Source: Deltaproteobacteria bacterium
GTDB taxonomy: Bacteria; Desulfobacterota; Desulfuromonadia; Desulfuromonadales; Geopsychrobacteraceae
Direction of reading: 5' to 3'
Assembly (NCBI GenBank): GCA_024276935.1
Contig: JAJRWH010000064.1
Coordinates: forward strand, 1 to 40,312
Length of the DNA stretch: 40,312 bases
The position numbers and the translations under genes are program-made. A model generated the notes under the pieces. It was not told where the DNA came from. It made no database searches and was given only the letters and a program-made list of their open reading frames with translations. Below, one piece after another: positions 1-7,671 of this stretch (position 1 is its first letter; each line of letters opens with the position of its first letter).

Positions 1-180
1 CCTCACCAGACTCAGATCAAATTCTGACCTTGTCTTACCCATGACACCATTCAAACTGGGCAGACCTTCAAGCTGGTCCCCATAGGTTCTGTCCTGCTCA
101 AGCCTGATGAGATTGACTACTCTGCCGGAGTTGAGTTCAATTTCATGGCATTGATACATGTAGGCACTGATTTGTTTCAT
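1..180 (-). CDS. Hypothetical protein, 5' part only
   Basis: This minus-strand reading frame starts with ATG at 180 and stays open for 60 codons to the left edge of the window, so its C-terminus is missing. A near-perfect Shine-Dalgarno (GGAGGTGAC on the minus strand, just right of 180) directly precedes the ATG and fixes the start. The visible residues (MKQISAYMYQCHEIELNSGR...) are polar, with no signal peptide or membrane segment and no motif I recognise. Its upstream side faces a 455-bp non-coding stretch. The coding assignment rests on the ribosome binding site and the open frame; the function is unknown. Confidence 0.6.
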   Translation of the reverse strand, partial: MKQISAYMYQCHEIELNSGRVVNLIRLEQDRTYGDQLEGLPSLNGVMGKTRSEFDLSLVR

Positions 181-305
181 TGTCACCTCCGTTACGGTTT
201 TTTTCTCGATCCTGAACCTGCTCGATGCAATATGAAATATCAGACTGTAGTGCCGGAAAAAGTCACACTTCTCGATCTGTAGGCATGCAAAGTTGCAAAG
301 TTGGA

Positions 306-423
306 CAAGGGCGATAGGCGATAGGTTTCAGGCTCTTGACCTTCCCAGCGCCGAGAGCCCAACGCCAAGAACCTGCCCCTGACCAGAGCCCAACGCCCAG
401 TGCCAAGAGCCTTGCCCTTGACC
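306..423. repeat. Degenerate GC-rich tandem repeat block
   Basis: GGCGATA is repeated in tandem (GGGCGATAGGCGATAGG), followed by several imperfect copies of a unit like AGAGCCCAACGCC and CCAAGAGCC. These alternate with CTTGACC, CCTGACC and CTTGACC. The copies are not exact and no reading frame runs through them. It looks like intergenic degenerate repeat DNA; no function is claimed. Confidence 0.55.
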
Positions 424-518
424 GTAAAGATACCGCTTCAGTTTCTGCGCAGGGTACAAACTTGCTGCCGTTTTCCGACAGGTAGATTTATCAGCGAAAT
501 TTCAAACTCATGCAGCAA

Positions 519-561
519 GAAATACCAGAAACTTGCACAATTCGGTAGTTTCTGGCATTTC
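519..561. repeat. Imperfect 15-bp inverted repeat
   Basis: The arm GAAATaCCAGAAACT (519-533) pairs with AGTTTCTGGcATTTC (547-561) with one mismatch and a 13-nt loop. No run of T follows on either strand, so it is not a typical intrinsic terminator. It could be an operator or an RNA hairpin upstream of the gene at 636. Confidence 0.5.
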
Positions 562-635
562 TCCTGCTGTCCCTCTGCAATCGATTCGGGGTAGAATGAA
601 CAGGTGAGGGTGGTCACGGATGAAAGGGGGTCGAC

Positions 636-806
636 ATGATGCGGATGGAACTGAACGATGTTGAAGAGAAGGTTTTGGCGGATACTCTGAAAGCGAGTCT
701 TGGTCGGTTGCATGATGAAATCGCGCATACCGATTCACATGACTATCGTGAGTTTCTTAAAGAGCGGAAGGAAATTCTGCTCAGGCTGACTAGTAAACTG
801 CATTGA
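636..806 (+). CDS. Small helical protein, 56 residues, unknown function
   Basis: The frame ATG ATG CGG ATG GAA runs 57 codons including the stop, preceded by a G-rich ribosome binding site (AAAGGGGG). The product is short, charged and probably all-helical, with a heptad-like pattern (ELNDVEEKVLADTLKASLGR, then HDYREFLKERKEILLRL). It resembles the many short bacterial proteins that pair a helix ending in DSxDYREFLK with a second charged helix; this resemblance is from memory of the pattern. No cysteines, signal peptide or catalytic motif are visible. It lies 52 bp ahead of the DUF423 gene and may be read with it. The start could also be the second ATG at 639. Confidence 0.65.
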   Translation: MMRMELNDVEEKVLADTLKASLGRLHDEIAHTDSHDYREFLKERKEILLRLTSKLH

Positions 807-858
807 CACTGTACATGGGTGACAATGTGAAACCCGCTTTTAGGGAGTGATTAACCAG

Positions 859-1233
859 GTGAAAACTTTTGTGCTTCTTGGCAGTTTGAATGCGTTTTTG
901 GGTGTTGCTCTGGGGGCCTTCGGTGCTCATGGTCTTAAATCGAAAGTCTCGTCTGAGATGCTGGCTGTCTGGCAGACGGCAGTCCAGTATCATCTGGTTC
1001 ATGCGCTGGGGCTGGTGCTGATCGGTATTCTTTGTCAGTTGCTTCCCGAGGCGTCGCTGGTGCGGACTGCTGGGTGGTTGTTGCTGGCCGGAACTCTGCT
1101 GTTTTCCGGTTCTTTGTATGCGTTGGTTCTTACCAACACCCGCCTGCTGGGGATGATTACTCCGCTGGGTGGTGTTGCTTTTCTGTTTGGCTGGCTCCTG
1201 CTGGCTTTGGCTGTGTGGCGGCAGTCCGCTTGA
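859..1233 (+). CDS. DUF423 family membrane protein
   Basis: The product is a small hydrophobic protein of about 124 residues with four likely membrane segments. It carries the family hallmark near the N-terminus, LLGSLNAFLGVALGAFGAHGLK, followed by WQTAVQYHLVHALGL, as in YwdK/YgdD-type DUF423 proteins of the inner membrane, whose role is unknown. I chose the GTG at 859 because AGGGAG lies 11 bp upstream and family members begin a few residues before the LLG motif; a GTG at 847 would add four residues but overlaps that site. It is followed at 1270 by the DUF364 gene. No odd features are seen. Confidence 0.85.
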   Translation: MKTFVLLGSLNAFLGVALGAFGAHGLKSKVSSEMLAVWQTAVQYHLVHALGLVLIGILCQLLPEASLVRTAGWLLLAGTLLFSGSLYALVLTNTRLLGMITPLGGVAFLFGWLLLALAVWRQSA

Positions 1234-1269
1234 GATAATCCATCAATTTTAAAGTTCTGAGGTGTTGTG

Positions 1270-2091
1270 ATGAGCATTATGACCGAAATGCGTGATATGG
1301 CGTTGGGCCTGGCAGCAAAGTATGCGATTCCGCCTGTCAGCGATATTGTTTTTCCGCCGTTTCATGAGGGGGGACAACCCCGTGATTGTGAATTTATGGC
1401 CCTGGCTCTGGAGGGTGGCGCTGCCGGTCTCAGTTACGTACTTTTGCCGGACAGCAGTGCAGACGCCTATCGGGCTTTGCAGCCGCAGAGCTTTATTGGT
1501 TCAGATCCCCAGGAATACGCTGCCGCATTTGGTGGCAGTGACCCGGTGCAGAACATGCTGGGGCTGGCGGCGATCAATGCCATTTGTCAGCAGGTGATGC
1601 GTGTTACCGATTATGCGCCTGATATGGCATCCGATTCACTGGGGTTGCTGAATGTCGAAGCGGGCGATCGGGTGGGGATGGTCGGTTTTTTTCCGCCCTT
1701 GCTGAAGTATATGCACAACAGCAATGCTGAGTTGGTGATTGTCGAAAAGAATCCCCTGCTGATTGAACGTTATCCAAAACTGAATGTAACCCTTGATGTG
1801 ACAGCCCTGAATGCCTGTAACAAGGTTCTTTGCACCAGCACCACAGTTTTAAATGGCACTCTGGATGAGGTGCTGGCACAGTGCCGTAAGGCTGAACATA
1901 TTACCGTGCTGGGGCCAACAGCGGGATTTTTCCCGGATCCTTTGTTTGCCCGTGGTGTCCATGTGGTGGGGGGACGGATGGTCAAGGATGGCAAGTTGTT
2001 GTTGAAATTGATTGCAGCCGGTCAGCGGTGGGGAGACGCGACACAGAAGCTCTGTTTTCAGGCCAGTGACTATGGAAAACTTGATATCTGA
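1270..2091 (+). CDS. DUF364 (putative heavy-metal chelation) protein
   Basis: About 273 residues. The N-terminal third resembles the DUF4213 domain and the C-terminal part the DUF364 domain, with a Rossmann-like stretch (GDRVGMVGFFPPLLKYM, then LVIVEKNP) and LGPTAGFFPDPLFARGVHVVGGRMV near the end. Such proteins are usually soluble and are proposed, without firm proof, to chelate metals or act near molybdenum or cobalt systems. The start ATG at 1270 follows GAGGTG with 5-bp spacing; GTG at 1267 is in frame but less likely. The gene ends 26 bp before the old-yellow-enzyme gene and could form an operon with it. No metal transport gene is adjacent, so the substrate cannot be read from context. 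Confidence 0.8.
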   Translation: MSIMTEMRDMALGLAAKYAIPPVSDIVFPPFHEGGQPRDCEFMALALEGGAAGLSYVLLPDSSADAYRALQPQSFIGSDPQEYAAAFGGSDPVQNMLGLAAINAICQQVMRVTDYAPDMASDSLGLLNVEAGDRVGMVGFFPPLLKYMHNSNAELVIVEKNPLLIERYPKLNVTLDVTALNACNKVLCTSTTVLNGTLDEVLAQCRKAEHITVLGPTAGFFPDPLFARGVHVVGGRMVKDGKLLLKLIAAGQRWGDATQKLCFQASDYGKLDI

Positions 2092-2117
2092 AAAATTGTT
2101 TGGAGTGGAAAGAAAAG

Positions 2118-3218
2118 ATGAATCACATTGAAACCGACCTGTTTACCCCACACTGCTTACGCAACCTGAAAGTACCTAACCGGATTGTTCGTTCTGCGAC
2201 TCTGGAAGGGCTGTGCAGCACTGATGGTCAGCCTTCTGAAGCCTTGCTCGATCTTTACCGGCAGCTGGCAGCCGGTGGTTGCGGACTGCTGATCAGTGGG
2301 ATTGCCTATGTTGCCGAAGAGGGAAAGCTGATCCCGACCGGTTTGGGGGCCGCTGATGACAGGCACCTTGAGGGATTGAAAAAGCTGGCAGAGGCCGTTC
2401 ATCAGAGTGGGGGACTCTTCTGTTTGCAGTTGGGCCACAGTGGTGGTCAGGGCCACGCCAGGGTCTGTGGAAGACAGCCACTGGCACCTTCGGCGTTTGA
2501 ACTGCCGCAATACCCGGCTCAACCTGAAGAAATGTCACAGGATGAGATTGATCGGCTGATCAACGCTTTTGCTGCGGCTGCCGGTCGTGCCAAACAGGCC
2601 GGTTGTGATGCGATTCAGCTTCATGCGGCTCATGGTTACCTGATCAATCAGTTTCTTTCACCGTTAACCAATCGTCGCCAGGATGGTTATGGCAAAAACC
2701 TGGAGGGTCGCAGCCGGTTTTTACTTGAGGTTGTGATCATGATTCAGCAGGCGGTCGGGGCTGATTTTCCGCTGTTGGTTAAATTGAACGGCAGTGACAA
2801 TCTGGCCGCGGGACTGGGCATTGAAGAGTCGATGGCCGTTGCCCGCTTGCTGGATGCCACCGGGGTTGCGGCGATTGAGGTCAGTTCAGGAACCCCGGCA
2901 TCGGGTGATCAGACCCCGATCAGGCTGCGGCATGAATCGGGGCATGAGGTGGCTTACAACGCGGTTTTGGCGCGGCGGATCAAACAGCAGGTCAAGTGCC
3001 CGGTCATAACGGTGGGTGGCATCCGCAGCCTGCAGATTGCACAGGGTTTGTTGCGTACCGGTCAGAGCGATTTTATTTCTCTTTGCCGTCCGTTGATTCG
3101 CGAGCCGGATCTGCCGAATAAATTACACGCGGGCACCAGCGATAAATCGACCTGTATTTCATGCAACGGTTGTCTCAAAACCATGCTCAAAGGTAACTTT
3201 CGCTGCGTTGTCCCTTGA
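2118..3218 (+). CDS. NADH:flavin oxidoreductase (old yellow enzyme) with Cys-rich tail
   Basis: The 366-residue product is a TIM-barrel FMN enzyme of the OYE family. Visible signatures are LFTPHCLRNLKVPNRIVRSAT at the N-terminus, LQLGHSGGQG, QLHAAHGYLINQFLSP (substrate-binding histidines), NRRQDGYGKNLEGRSRF, and a C-terminal VGGIRS phosphate-binding loop. The chain ends with STCISCNGCLKTMLKGNFRC, a CxxCNxC-x10-C pattern like the [4Fe-4S] ligands of 2,4-dienoyl-CoA/enoate reductases. The FAD/NAD(P)H half that follows in those enzymes is missing, which makes this a short OYE that may still carry a cluster. It probably reduces activated alkenes; the substrate is unknown. It converges on the lipoprotein gene with an 18-bp gap. 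Confidence 0.88.
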   Translation: MNHIETDLFTPHCLRNLKVPNRIVRSATLEGLCSTDGQPSEALLDLYRQLAAGGCGLLISGIAYVAEEGKLIPTGLGAADDRHLEGLKKLAEAVHQSGGLFCLQLGHSGGQGHARVCGRQPLAPSAFELPQYPAQPEEMSQDEIDRLINAFAAAAGRAKQAGCDAIQLHAAHGYLINQFLSPLTNRRQDGYGKNLEGRSRFLLEVVIMIQQAVGADFPLLVKLNGSDNLAAGLGIEESMAVARLLDATGVAAIEVSSGTPASGDQTPIRLRHESGHEVAYNAVLARRIKQQVKCPVITVGGIRSLQIAQGLLRTGQSDFISLCRPLIREPDLPNKLHAGTSDKSTCISCNGCLKTMLKGNFRCVVP

Positions 3219-3236
3219 GAACAAGCTGAAGCAGGT

Positions 3237-4202
3237 CTATAAATCCCAGCCCCAGTAGCGCAGAAAACGCGCATAATCCCGCACATCTGAAGCATTGCGG
3301 GCCCAGGGTTTCAAGCTGGTATAAAAGATGGGACCGTCATTTTTATTCTGTCCCAGATATTTGTCCTGACCGATCTTCCACGCCAGGGCCCACCAGCTCA
3401 TCAGCAGACGTTCGTAATTTTTATAACTTCCCTTGACATAACCTTTGCGGTTGCCTGATTGCTCATAAAATGATGTTGTTTGTCCCTCTTTCAAGGGCAG
3501 TTGCTGCAAACTGCTTAATGGGCGCAGCGGGATTAAGGCCGAGGGTTGGGGCTGGGAATCCGCCGCTGCCAGCCACAGGTCCATCACCCGGTGGGTTTCT
3601 GGCCTGAGTCTGATTTGCAGGCGTTTTGTCCGGGGGGCGTTGTCGGCATAGTCGAGAAATGTCGGCAGGCTTTCTCCATAGATTTCCTGGCGATCAGACT
3701 TCCAGCCTTTGGGGAGATTCTGTGGGGGTAAAAATGAGGTGGGTAAAAAGGCCAGATAGCAACCACAGGTGTGCATTGTGGTAAAGAGCAGAGGCTGCTG
3801 ATTTTTGTTAAGGGTGACAATAAGCAGCAGACCGACGTTTTTCCCTGCGCCAAGGTAGAATGGTGAAAGACCAGAGGGGATTTTCTGAAAATGAACGCGA
3901 TAGATCAGGTTTGTATACTCACCTTTGCTGGTTGAAAAGGAACGTTGCTCTGCGTAGAGAATGGGAGAATCCGGGTCAATCCAGATCTTTTGGGGCGTCT
4001 TTGCTTTAACCTCACCAATCCGATTATAGTCAACCTGATACTTTTCAACCCAGAAGACCGGGGCGTACTTTGCTAGAAGACTGACACCTGGTTCTGGCAG
4101 GTAGTGGAGGGCCGATTCTACCGGTGCCGGTTTGGGAACGCTGGCGCAGGCGGATAATCCCAGCAAGAAAATAAGGATGACAAAACGCCCGTAACGACCC
4201 AT
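3237..4202 (-). CDS. Hypothetical lipoprotein
   Basis: The 321-residue product begins MGRYGRFVILIFLLGLSACAS: a charged start, a hydrophobic core and a lipobox LSAC, so Cys19 should be lipidated and the protein anchored in a membrane facing the periplasm. The mature part has no repeat or catalytic motif I recognise. It contains a HTCGCYLAF segment and is rich in aromatic residues and proline. A G-rich ribosome binding site (GGGGG) lies upstream of the ATG. It is divergent from the threonine aldolase gene and shares a 136-bp promoter region with it. No function can be given. Confidence 0.75.
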   Translation of the reverse strand: MGRYGRFVILIFLLGLSACASVPKPAPVESALHYLPEPGVSLLAKYAPVFWVEKYQVDYNRIGEVKAKTPQKIWIDPDSPILYAEQRSFSTSKGEYTNLIYRVHFQKIPSGLSPFYLGAGKNVGLLLIVTLNKNQQPLLFTTMHTCGCYLAFLPTSFLPPQNLPKGWKSDRQEIYGESLPTFLDYADNAPRTKRLQIRLRPETHRVMDLWLAAADSQPQPSALIPLRPLSSLQQLPLKEGQTTSFYEQSGNRKGYVKGSYKNYERLLMSWWALAWKIGQDKYLGQNKNDGPIFYTSLKPWARNASDVRDYARFLRYWGWDL

Positions 4203-4301
4203 AGTGGCCCCCTGATCTGATGAGACAGGTCTGCAACCTCCTGTTGGTTGAGCTTGCAGTGAAATTTAGCTGACTGTTCTAATAATACTTGAAATTCGGT
4301 T

Positions 4302-4307
4302 TATAAT
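4302..4307 (+). promoter_or_regulatory. Candidate -10 box of the threonine aldolase gene
   Basis: A perfect TATAAT lies 31 bp upstream of the ATG at 4339. No good -35 box is found at 16-19 bp upstream. The call rests on the -10 hexamer and its position alone. Confidence 0.4.
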
Positions 4308-4338
4308 CGCGTTTTCTGTCAAATAAAGGATATTGACG

Positions 4339-5358
4339 ATGAAAGTGATTGATCTGCGCAGCGATACTGTAACCAGACCCACCCGTCAGATGCGTGATGT
4401 CATGGCCGCCGCCGAGGTTGGTGATGATGTTTATGGTGAAGATCCGACGGTCAATCATTTGCAGCAGTTTACTGCCAACCTGACTGGCAAAGAAGCGGGG
4501 TTGTTCGTCCCCAGTGGCACCATGAGCAATCTGATTGCCCTGCTCAGTCACTGCCAGCGGGGTGAAGAGTATATTGTCGGTCAACAAGCCCATACCTATA
4601 AGTATGAAGGGGGTGGAGCGGCGGTACTGGGGAGTATTCAACCCCAGCCTCTTGATTTGGCTGCCGATGGCACCCTGGATCTTTTGCAGGTCAAGGCGGC
4701 GATCAAGCCGGATGATTGTCACTTTGCCAGGACTCGGCTGCTCTGTCTTGAAAATACTCAGGGTGGCAAGGTTTTACCGCTCGACTATCAGGCTGAAGCG
4801 GCCCGATTTGCTCGCGATAACGGGTTGAGCCTGCACCTGGATGGGGCTCGGGTTTGTAATGCCGCAGTCGCCCAGCAGGTGCCCTTGCTCCAGATATGTC
4901 AGTATTACGAAACGGTATCGATCTGTTTGTCCAAAGGGCTGGGTGCACCGGTCGGGTCGGTTCTGGTTGGATCGCACGAATTTATCTCCCGGGCTCGCCG
5001 TTGGCGCAAGATGTGCGGTGGTGGTATGCGTCAGGCGGGGATCCTGGCTGCAGCAGGGTTGCTGGCATTGCAAAATCAGTTTGAGCGTTTGGCCGAGGAT
5101 CATGCCCGTGCCCGTCAGCTGGCGGAAGGTCTGCAACAGATTGATGCGTTGAGTATTGATCTGCAACAGGTGCAGAGTAATATGATCTTTATCGATTGTG
5201 CTCTGGAAATTCAGCAGCCTCTGATAGAGTCCCTGCGCCAGCAAGGGATTTTGATCGGTGGTTATGGTCAGTTGCGGTTGGTGACTCATCTGGATATTGA
5301 TGATGCGGCCATCCCCAGGGTTGTCAGTGTCTTCAAGGATTTTTTCATCCGCTGCTAG
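4339..5358 (+). CDS. ltaE: Low-specificity L-threonine aldolase
   Basis: The 339-residue fold-type I PLP enzyme splits L-threonine or L-allo-threonine into glycine and acetaldehyde in the cytoplasm. It opens with the family signature [19 protein letters not shown] and [14 protein letters not shown]. The PLP-binding lysine is Lys199 in [14 protein letters not shown], and [11 protein letters not shown] carries the aspartate that contacts the PLP nitrogen. The length fits the family. ATG 4339 follows AAAGGA by 8 bp; a TTG at 4333 is less likely. It is followed after 92 bp by the SseB-like gene, which may be separately expressed. It supplies glycine independently of serine hydroxymethyltransferase. 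Confidence 0.92.
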   Translation: MKVIDLRSDTVTRPTRQMRDVMAAAEVGDDVYGEDPTVNHLQQFTANLTGKEAGLFVPSGTMSNLIALLSHCQRGEEYIVGQQAHTYKYEGGGAAVLGSIQPQPLDLAADGTLDLLQVKAAIKPDDCHFARTRLLCLENTQGGKVLPLDYQAEAARFARDNGLSLHLDGARVCNAAVAQQVPLLQICQYYETVSICLSKGLGAPVGSVLVGSHEFISRARRWRKMCGGGMRQAGILAAAGLLALQNQFERLAEDHARARQLAEGLQQIDALSIDLQQVQSNMIFIDCALEIQQPLIESLRQQGILIGGYGQLRLVTHLDIDDAAIPRVVSVFKDFFIRC

Positions 5359-5450
5359 ACGGGTTGACAATCTTGGTTCTCTGTTTTTTTCAGGTTGGCG
5401 CATCCTGCGCGGTTTCATTCCACGAATCACTTAACCAAAGGTAAGTTCAT

Positions 5451-5873
5451 ATGTCTGACCTCGATAAGGCCCTTTCTGCCTTACGTAAAGATCCTGAAGA
5501 TCGCAGTGCGCAATCCGGTTTTTATGATCTGTTTCTCAACTCACTCTTTTTTGTTCCGACCACCAATGAAATGTTCAGCCCCGATGGTGATAGCGATGAA
5601 GAGGAAGTTGAAGTTCCACTGATTATTGAAAATGAAGGCACCGATTATCTGGTCTTTTTCGATCAGCAGTTACGTCTGAATGACTGGGCCGAACAGGAGG
5701 CCCCTTTTGTTAAACTGCCTGGTCATGTGCTGGCCGAAATGACGACCGATAAACTGCACTGGGTCATGAATATCGGGACCGATCATTTCAAAGAGTTTGT
5801 CCCGGACGAGATTGCCTGGCTCAAGGATGTGGTTGAACGGTGCAAGGCCGAAGGCGAGAAGACCTCTTGTTAA
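5451..5873 (+). CDS. SseB-like domain protein
   Basis: The 140-residue acidic protein matches the pattern of the SseB N-terminal domain. It has an ALRKDPEDRSAQSGFYDLFLNSLFFVP opening, a central IIENEGTDYLVFFDQQLRLNDWA strand pair, and a close with MNIGTDHFKEFVPDEIAWL. In E. coli the name SseB refers to enhanced serine sensitivity; the molecular role is not settled. There is no signal peptide, and the stretch EMFSPDGDSDEEEVEV is strongly acidic. AAAGGTAAG upstream supports the ATG. The assignment is by recalled pattern and is moderately sure. Confidence 0.65.
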   Translation: MSDLDKALSALRKDPEDRSAQSGFYDLFLNSLFFVPTTNEMFSPDGDSDEEEVEVPLIIENEGTDYLVFFDQQLRLNDWAEQEAPFVKLPGHVLAEMTTDKLHWVMNIGTDHFKEFVPDEIAWLKDVVERCKAEGEKTSC

Positions 5874-5994
5874 AAAAAAGGGGGTTGAATCAGGCGGAGT
5901 CGTTGACGACCTTTGAAAAGGGTACGATCTGACAGGACACGATTTGGGTAGATTCAGTTGTAGACCGCAACCCTTTGTTGGCAGGAGGATGAAT

Positions 5995-7383
5995 ATGGCC
6001 GAAAATCATGACGTATCCCATCTACAGCCCTACATTGACCGTGGCCAGCAGATGGCCGAGAGCGAGGCGGCACAGCGTCAGCTGATGCGGCGTAAAAGGT
6101 TTGATACCATTGCTGTTCATGGAATTTATGGCCTTGAAGCTGTCATGGCCAATCAGGGCAGTATCAACGAACCGGCTTATCTGACCCCGGCCCAGCACTT
6201 TGAAAACAGTGACCACATGGAGACGGCACTGGCCTACCTGATGCCCGCCTGGGCTTATTCGCGCATTGCCAACCCGACCCTGCACTATCTTGAGGAAACC
6301 CTGGCATTACTTGAGGGTTACGGCTTTGCTGGTGAAGTCAGTTGTTGTACGGCCAGTTCGGGAATGGCGGCTATTTTTCTGGCAACCAACCCCTTTCTGG
6401 TTGAAGAGCAGCGGGGTGAATCGATCAATATTGTTGTCAGTAGTCGCTGCTATGGCGGTACCTTTATGCTTTTCAGCGAACGCTATGCCAAAGAACGCGG
6501 GATTGATGTCCGCTGGGTTAAAGACCCGCTTGATCTGAGCGAATGGCAGAGCCTGGTTGATTCACAGACTCGTTTTCTGTTTGGTGAGATGCCAAGTAAC
6601 CCCGGCCTGGCAGTTTTTGATATTGAGCAGGTTGCTGATCTGGCTCACCAGGCGGGCGTGCCGCTGATTGTTGATTCAACGGTTGCAACCCCGGCCCTGT
6701 TGCGCCCCTTGTGCTTTGGAGCCGATATCGTCGTTCAGTCGGTCAGTAAAAGCATGAACACTGGCGGGCTGGCAATTGCCGGAGCGGTGATTGCCAGGCA
6801 TCAGATACCGAGCCAGGTCGGGCCGGATGAACTGAAAGACAATTATGCGCTTTATCTTAAACTTTTACCCGGACGAGATTTCGGCCCGTCTTTGAGTCCG
6901 TTCAGTGCACTGATGATTCTCAACGATCTGCGCACCCTGCGCAGCAAACTTGATCGGTTGAGCCGTAATGCGATGCAGGTGGCCTCTTTTCTTGATCAGC
7001 ACGCCGGGGTTACGGCGGTTTCTTATCCCGGTCTGAAGAATGACCCTGGTTATCCTGTGGCCTCGCGCCTGATGACGCTGGTTGATGCTGAGGAGGAATC
7101 AGGCCAAACGGTTAATCGTTATGGCCATCTGCTCAGTTTCAGAGTTGCAGGTGGTGTTGCCAGCACGCGGCGCTTTTTTGATCGTTTGCAGATGATTATG
7201 CGTGCGACAGATCTGGGCCGGATTAAAAGCATTGCTACAATTCCGGCGATTTCGACGCATCAGCAGCAAGGTGACGAAGGGCGCAGTCTGGCTGATATCC
7301 CCCCGGATCTGGTGCGGCTCAATGTGGGGGGAGAACACCCGCTCGATATTATTGACGATCTTGAGCAGGCGTTGCAGCGTTAA
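5995..7383 (+). CDS. Cys/Met metabolism PLP-dependent enzyme (MetY/MetB-like)
   Basis: About 462 residues of a gamma-family, fold-type I PLP enzyme. The PLP lysine is Lys252 in VQSVSKSMNTGG; other signatures are FENSDHMETALAYLMPAWAYSRIANPTLHYLEE near the N-terminus, CTASSGMAAIF, and IVDSTVATPALLRPL. Relatives use O-acyl-homoserine or cystathionine in sulfur amino-acid metabolism; the exact substrate cannot be read here. The chain is longer than classical MetB (about 390), mainly through an N-terminal extension and inserts. GGAGG touches the ATG at 5989, so the ATG at 5995 is the better start. The TAA stop is immediately followed by a MITE-like repeat, whose TA-flanked end may have reshaped the 3'-end. 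Confidence 0.85.
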   Translation: MAENHDVSHLQPYIDRGQQMAESEAAQRQLMRRKRFDTIAVHGIYGLEAVMANQGSINEPAYLTPAQHFENSDHMETALAYLMPAWAYSRIANPTLHYLEETLALLEGYGFAGEVSCCTASSGMAAIFLATNPFLVEEQRGESINIVVSSRCYGGTFMLFSERYAKERGIDVRWVKDPLDLSEWQSLVDSQTRFLFGEMPSNPGLAVFDIEQVADLAHQAGVPLIVDSTVATPALLRPLCFGADIVVQSVSKSMNTGGLAIAGAVIARHQIPSQVGPDELKDNYALYLKLLPGRDFGPSLSPFSALMILNDLRTLRSKLDRLSRNAMQVASFLDQHAGVTAVSYPGLKNDPGYPVASRLMTLVDAEEESGQTVNRYGHLLSFRVAGGVASTRRFFDRLQMIMRATDLGRIKSIATIPAISTHQQQGDEGRSLADIPPDLVRLNVGGEHPLDIIDDLEQALQR

Positions 7384-7523
7384 CAGGCTGTTGAAAAACT
7401 ATCTGCGTTGCGATTGCGGTGTTAAAAATCGTCTCGAAATGCTCATTTACTGGATGTAAACTGCGCTTTTTCGACAATTTTTGCCTTGCACTCGCGGTCT
7501 CGAAAACGTTTTTCAGCACCCTG
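7384..7523. mobile_element. MITE-like 140-bp element, copy 1
   Basis: A 140-bp non-coding unit begins CAGGCTGTTGAAAAAC and ends GTTTTTCAGCACCCTG, so its ends form imperfect terminal inverted repeats of 16 bp. A second copy of exactly the same length lies at 13408-13547 and differs at 6 of 140 positions by my hand count. Both copies are flanked by TA one base outside each end, which would fit a TA target duplication as made by IS630/Tc1-type transposases. This copy abuts the stop codon of the PLP enzyme gene. No transposase is encoded. Confidence 0.75.
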
Positions 7524-7603
7524 CTATAACCGGATAGAAGATCCACTGCCAGCGCAAAAAGCATTGCCAGGGCAGCAGTTTCAGTGATATAGATTCGCGG
7601 CAC

Positions 7604-7636
7604 AAAAAACCACAGGGATGGGTCCTGTGGTTTTTT
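7604..7636. terminator. Bidirectional intrinsic terminator
   Basis: AAAAAACCACAGG (7604-7616) pairs perfectly with CCTGTGGTTTTTT (7624-7636) around a 7-nt loop, giving a GC stem with a T-run on both strands. It lies 80 bp after the MITE copy and 35 bp before the ABC-F gene, so it should end transcription of the PLP enzyme gene. It also leaves little room for an ABC-F promoter downstream of it. Confidence 0.85.
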
Positions 7637-7671
7637 GTTGCTTTATCCTGTCATCAGAAAGAATCCGCATC

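Larger units (their letters stand above)
181..635. other. Non-coding stretch with degenerate repeats
   Basis: I see no convincing gene in these 455 bases. The stretch separates the minus-strand gene at 1-180 from the small plus-strand gene at 636 and should carry the promoters of both, though I could not pick a clear -35/-10 pair. It contains short direct repeats (CAAAGTTG twice near 286-302), a block of degenerate GC-rich repeats (306-423) and an imperfect inverted repeat (519-561). Both are listed separately. Confidence 0.6.
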
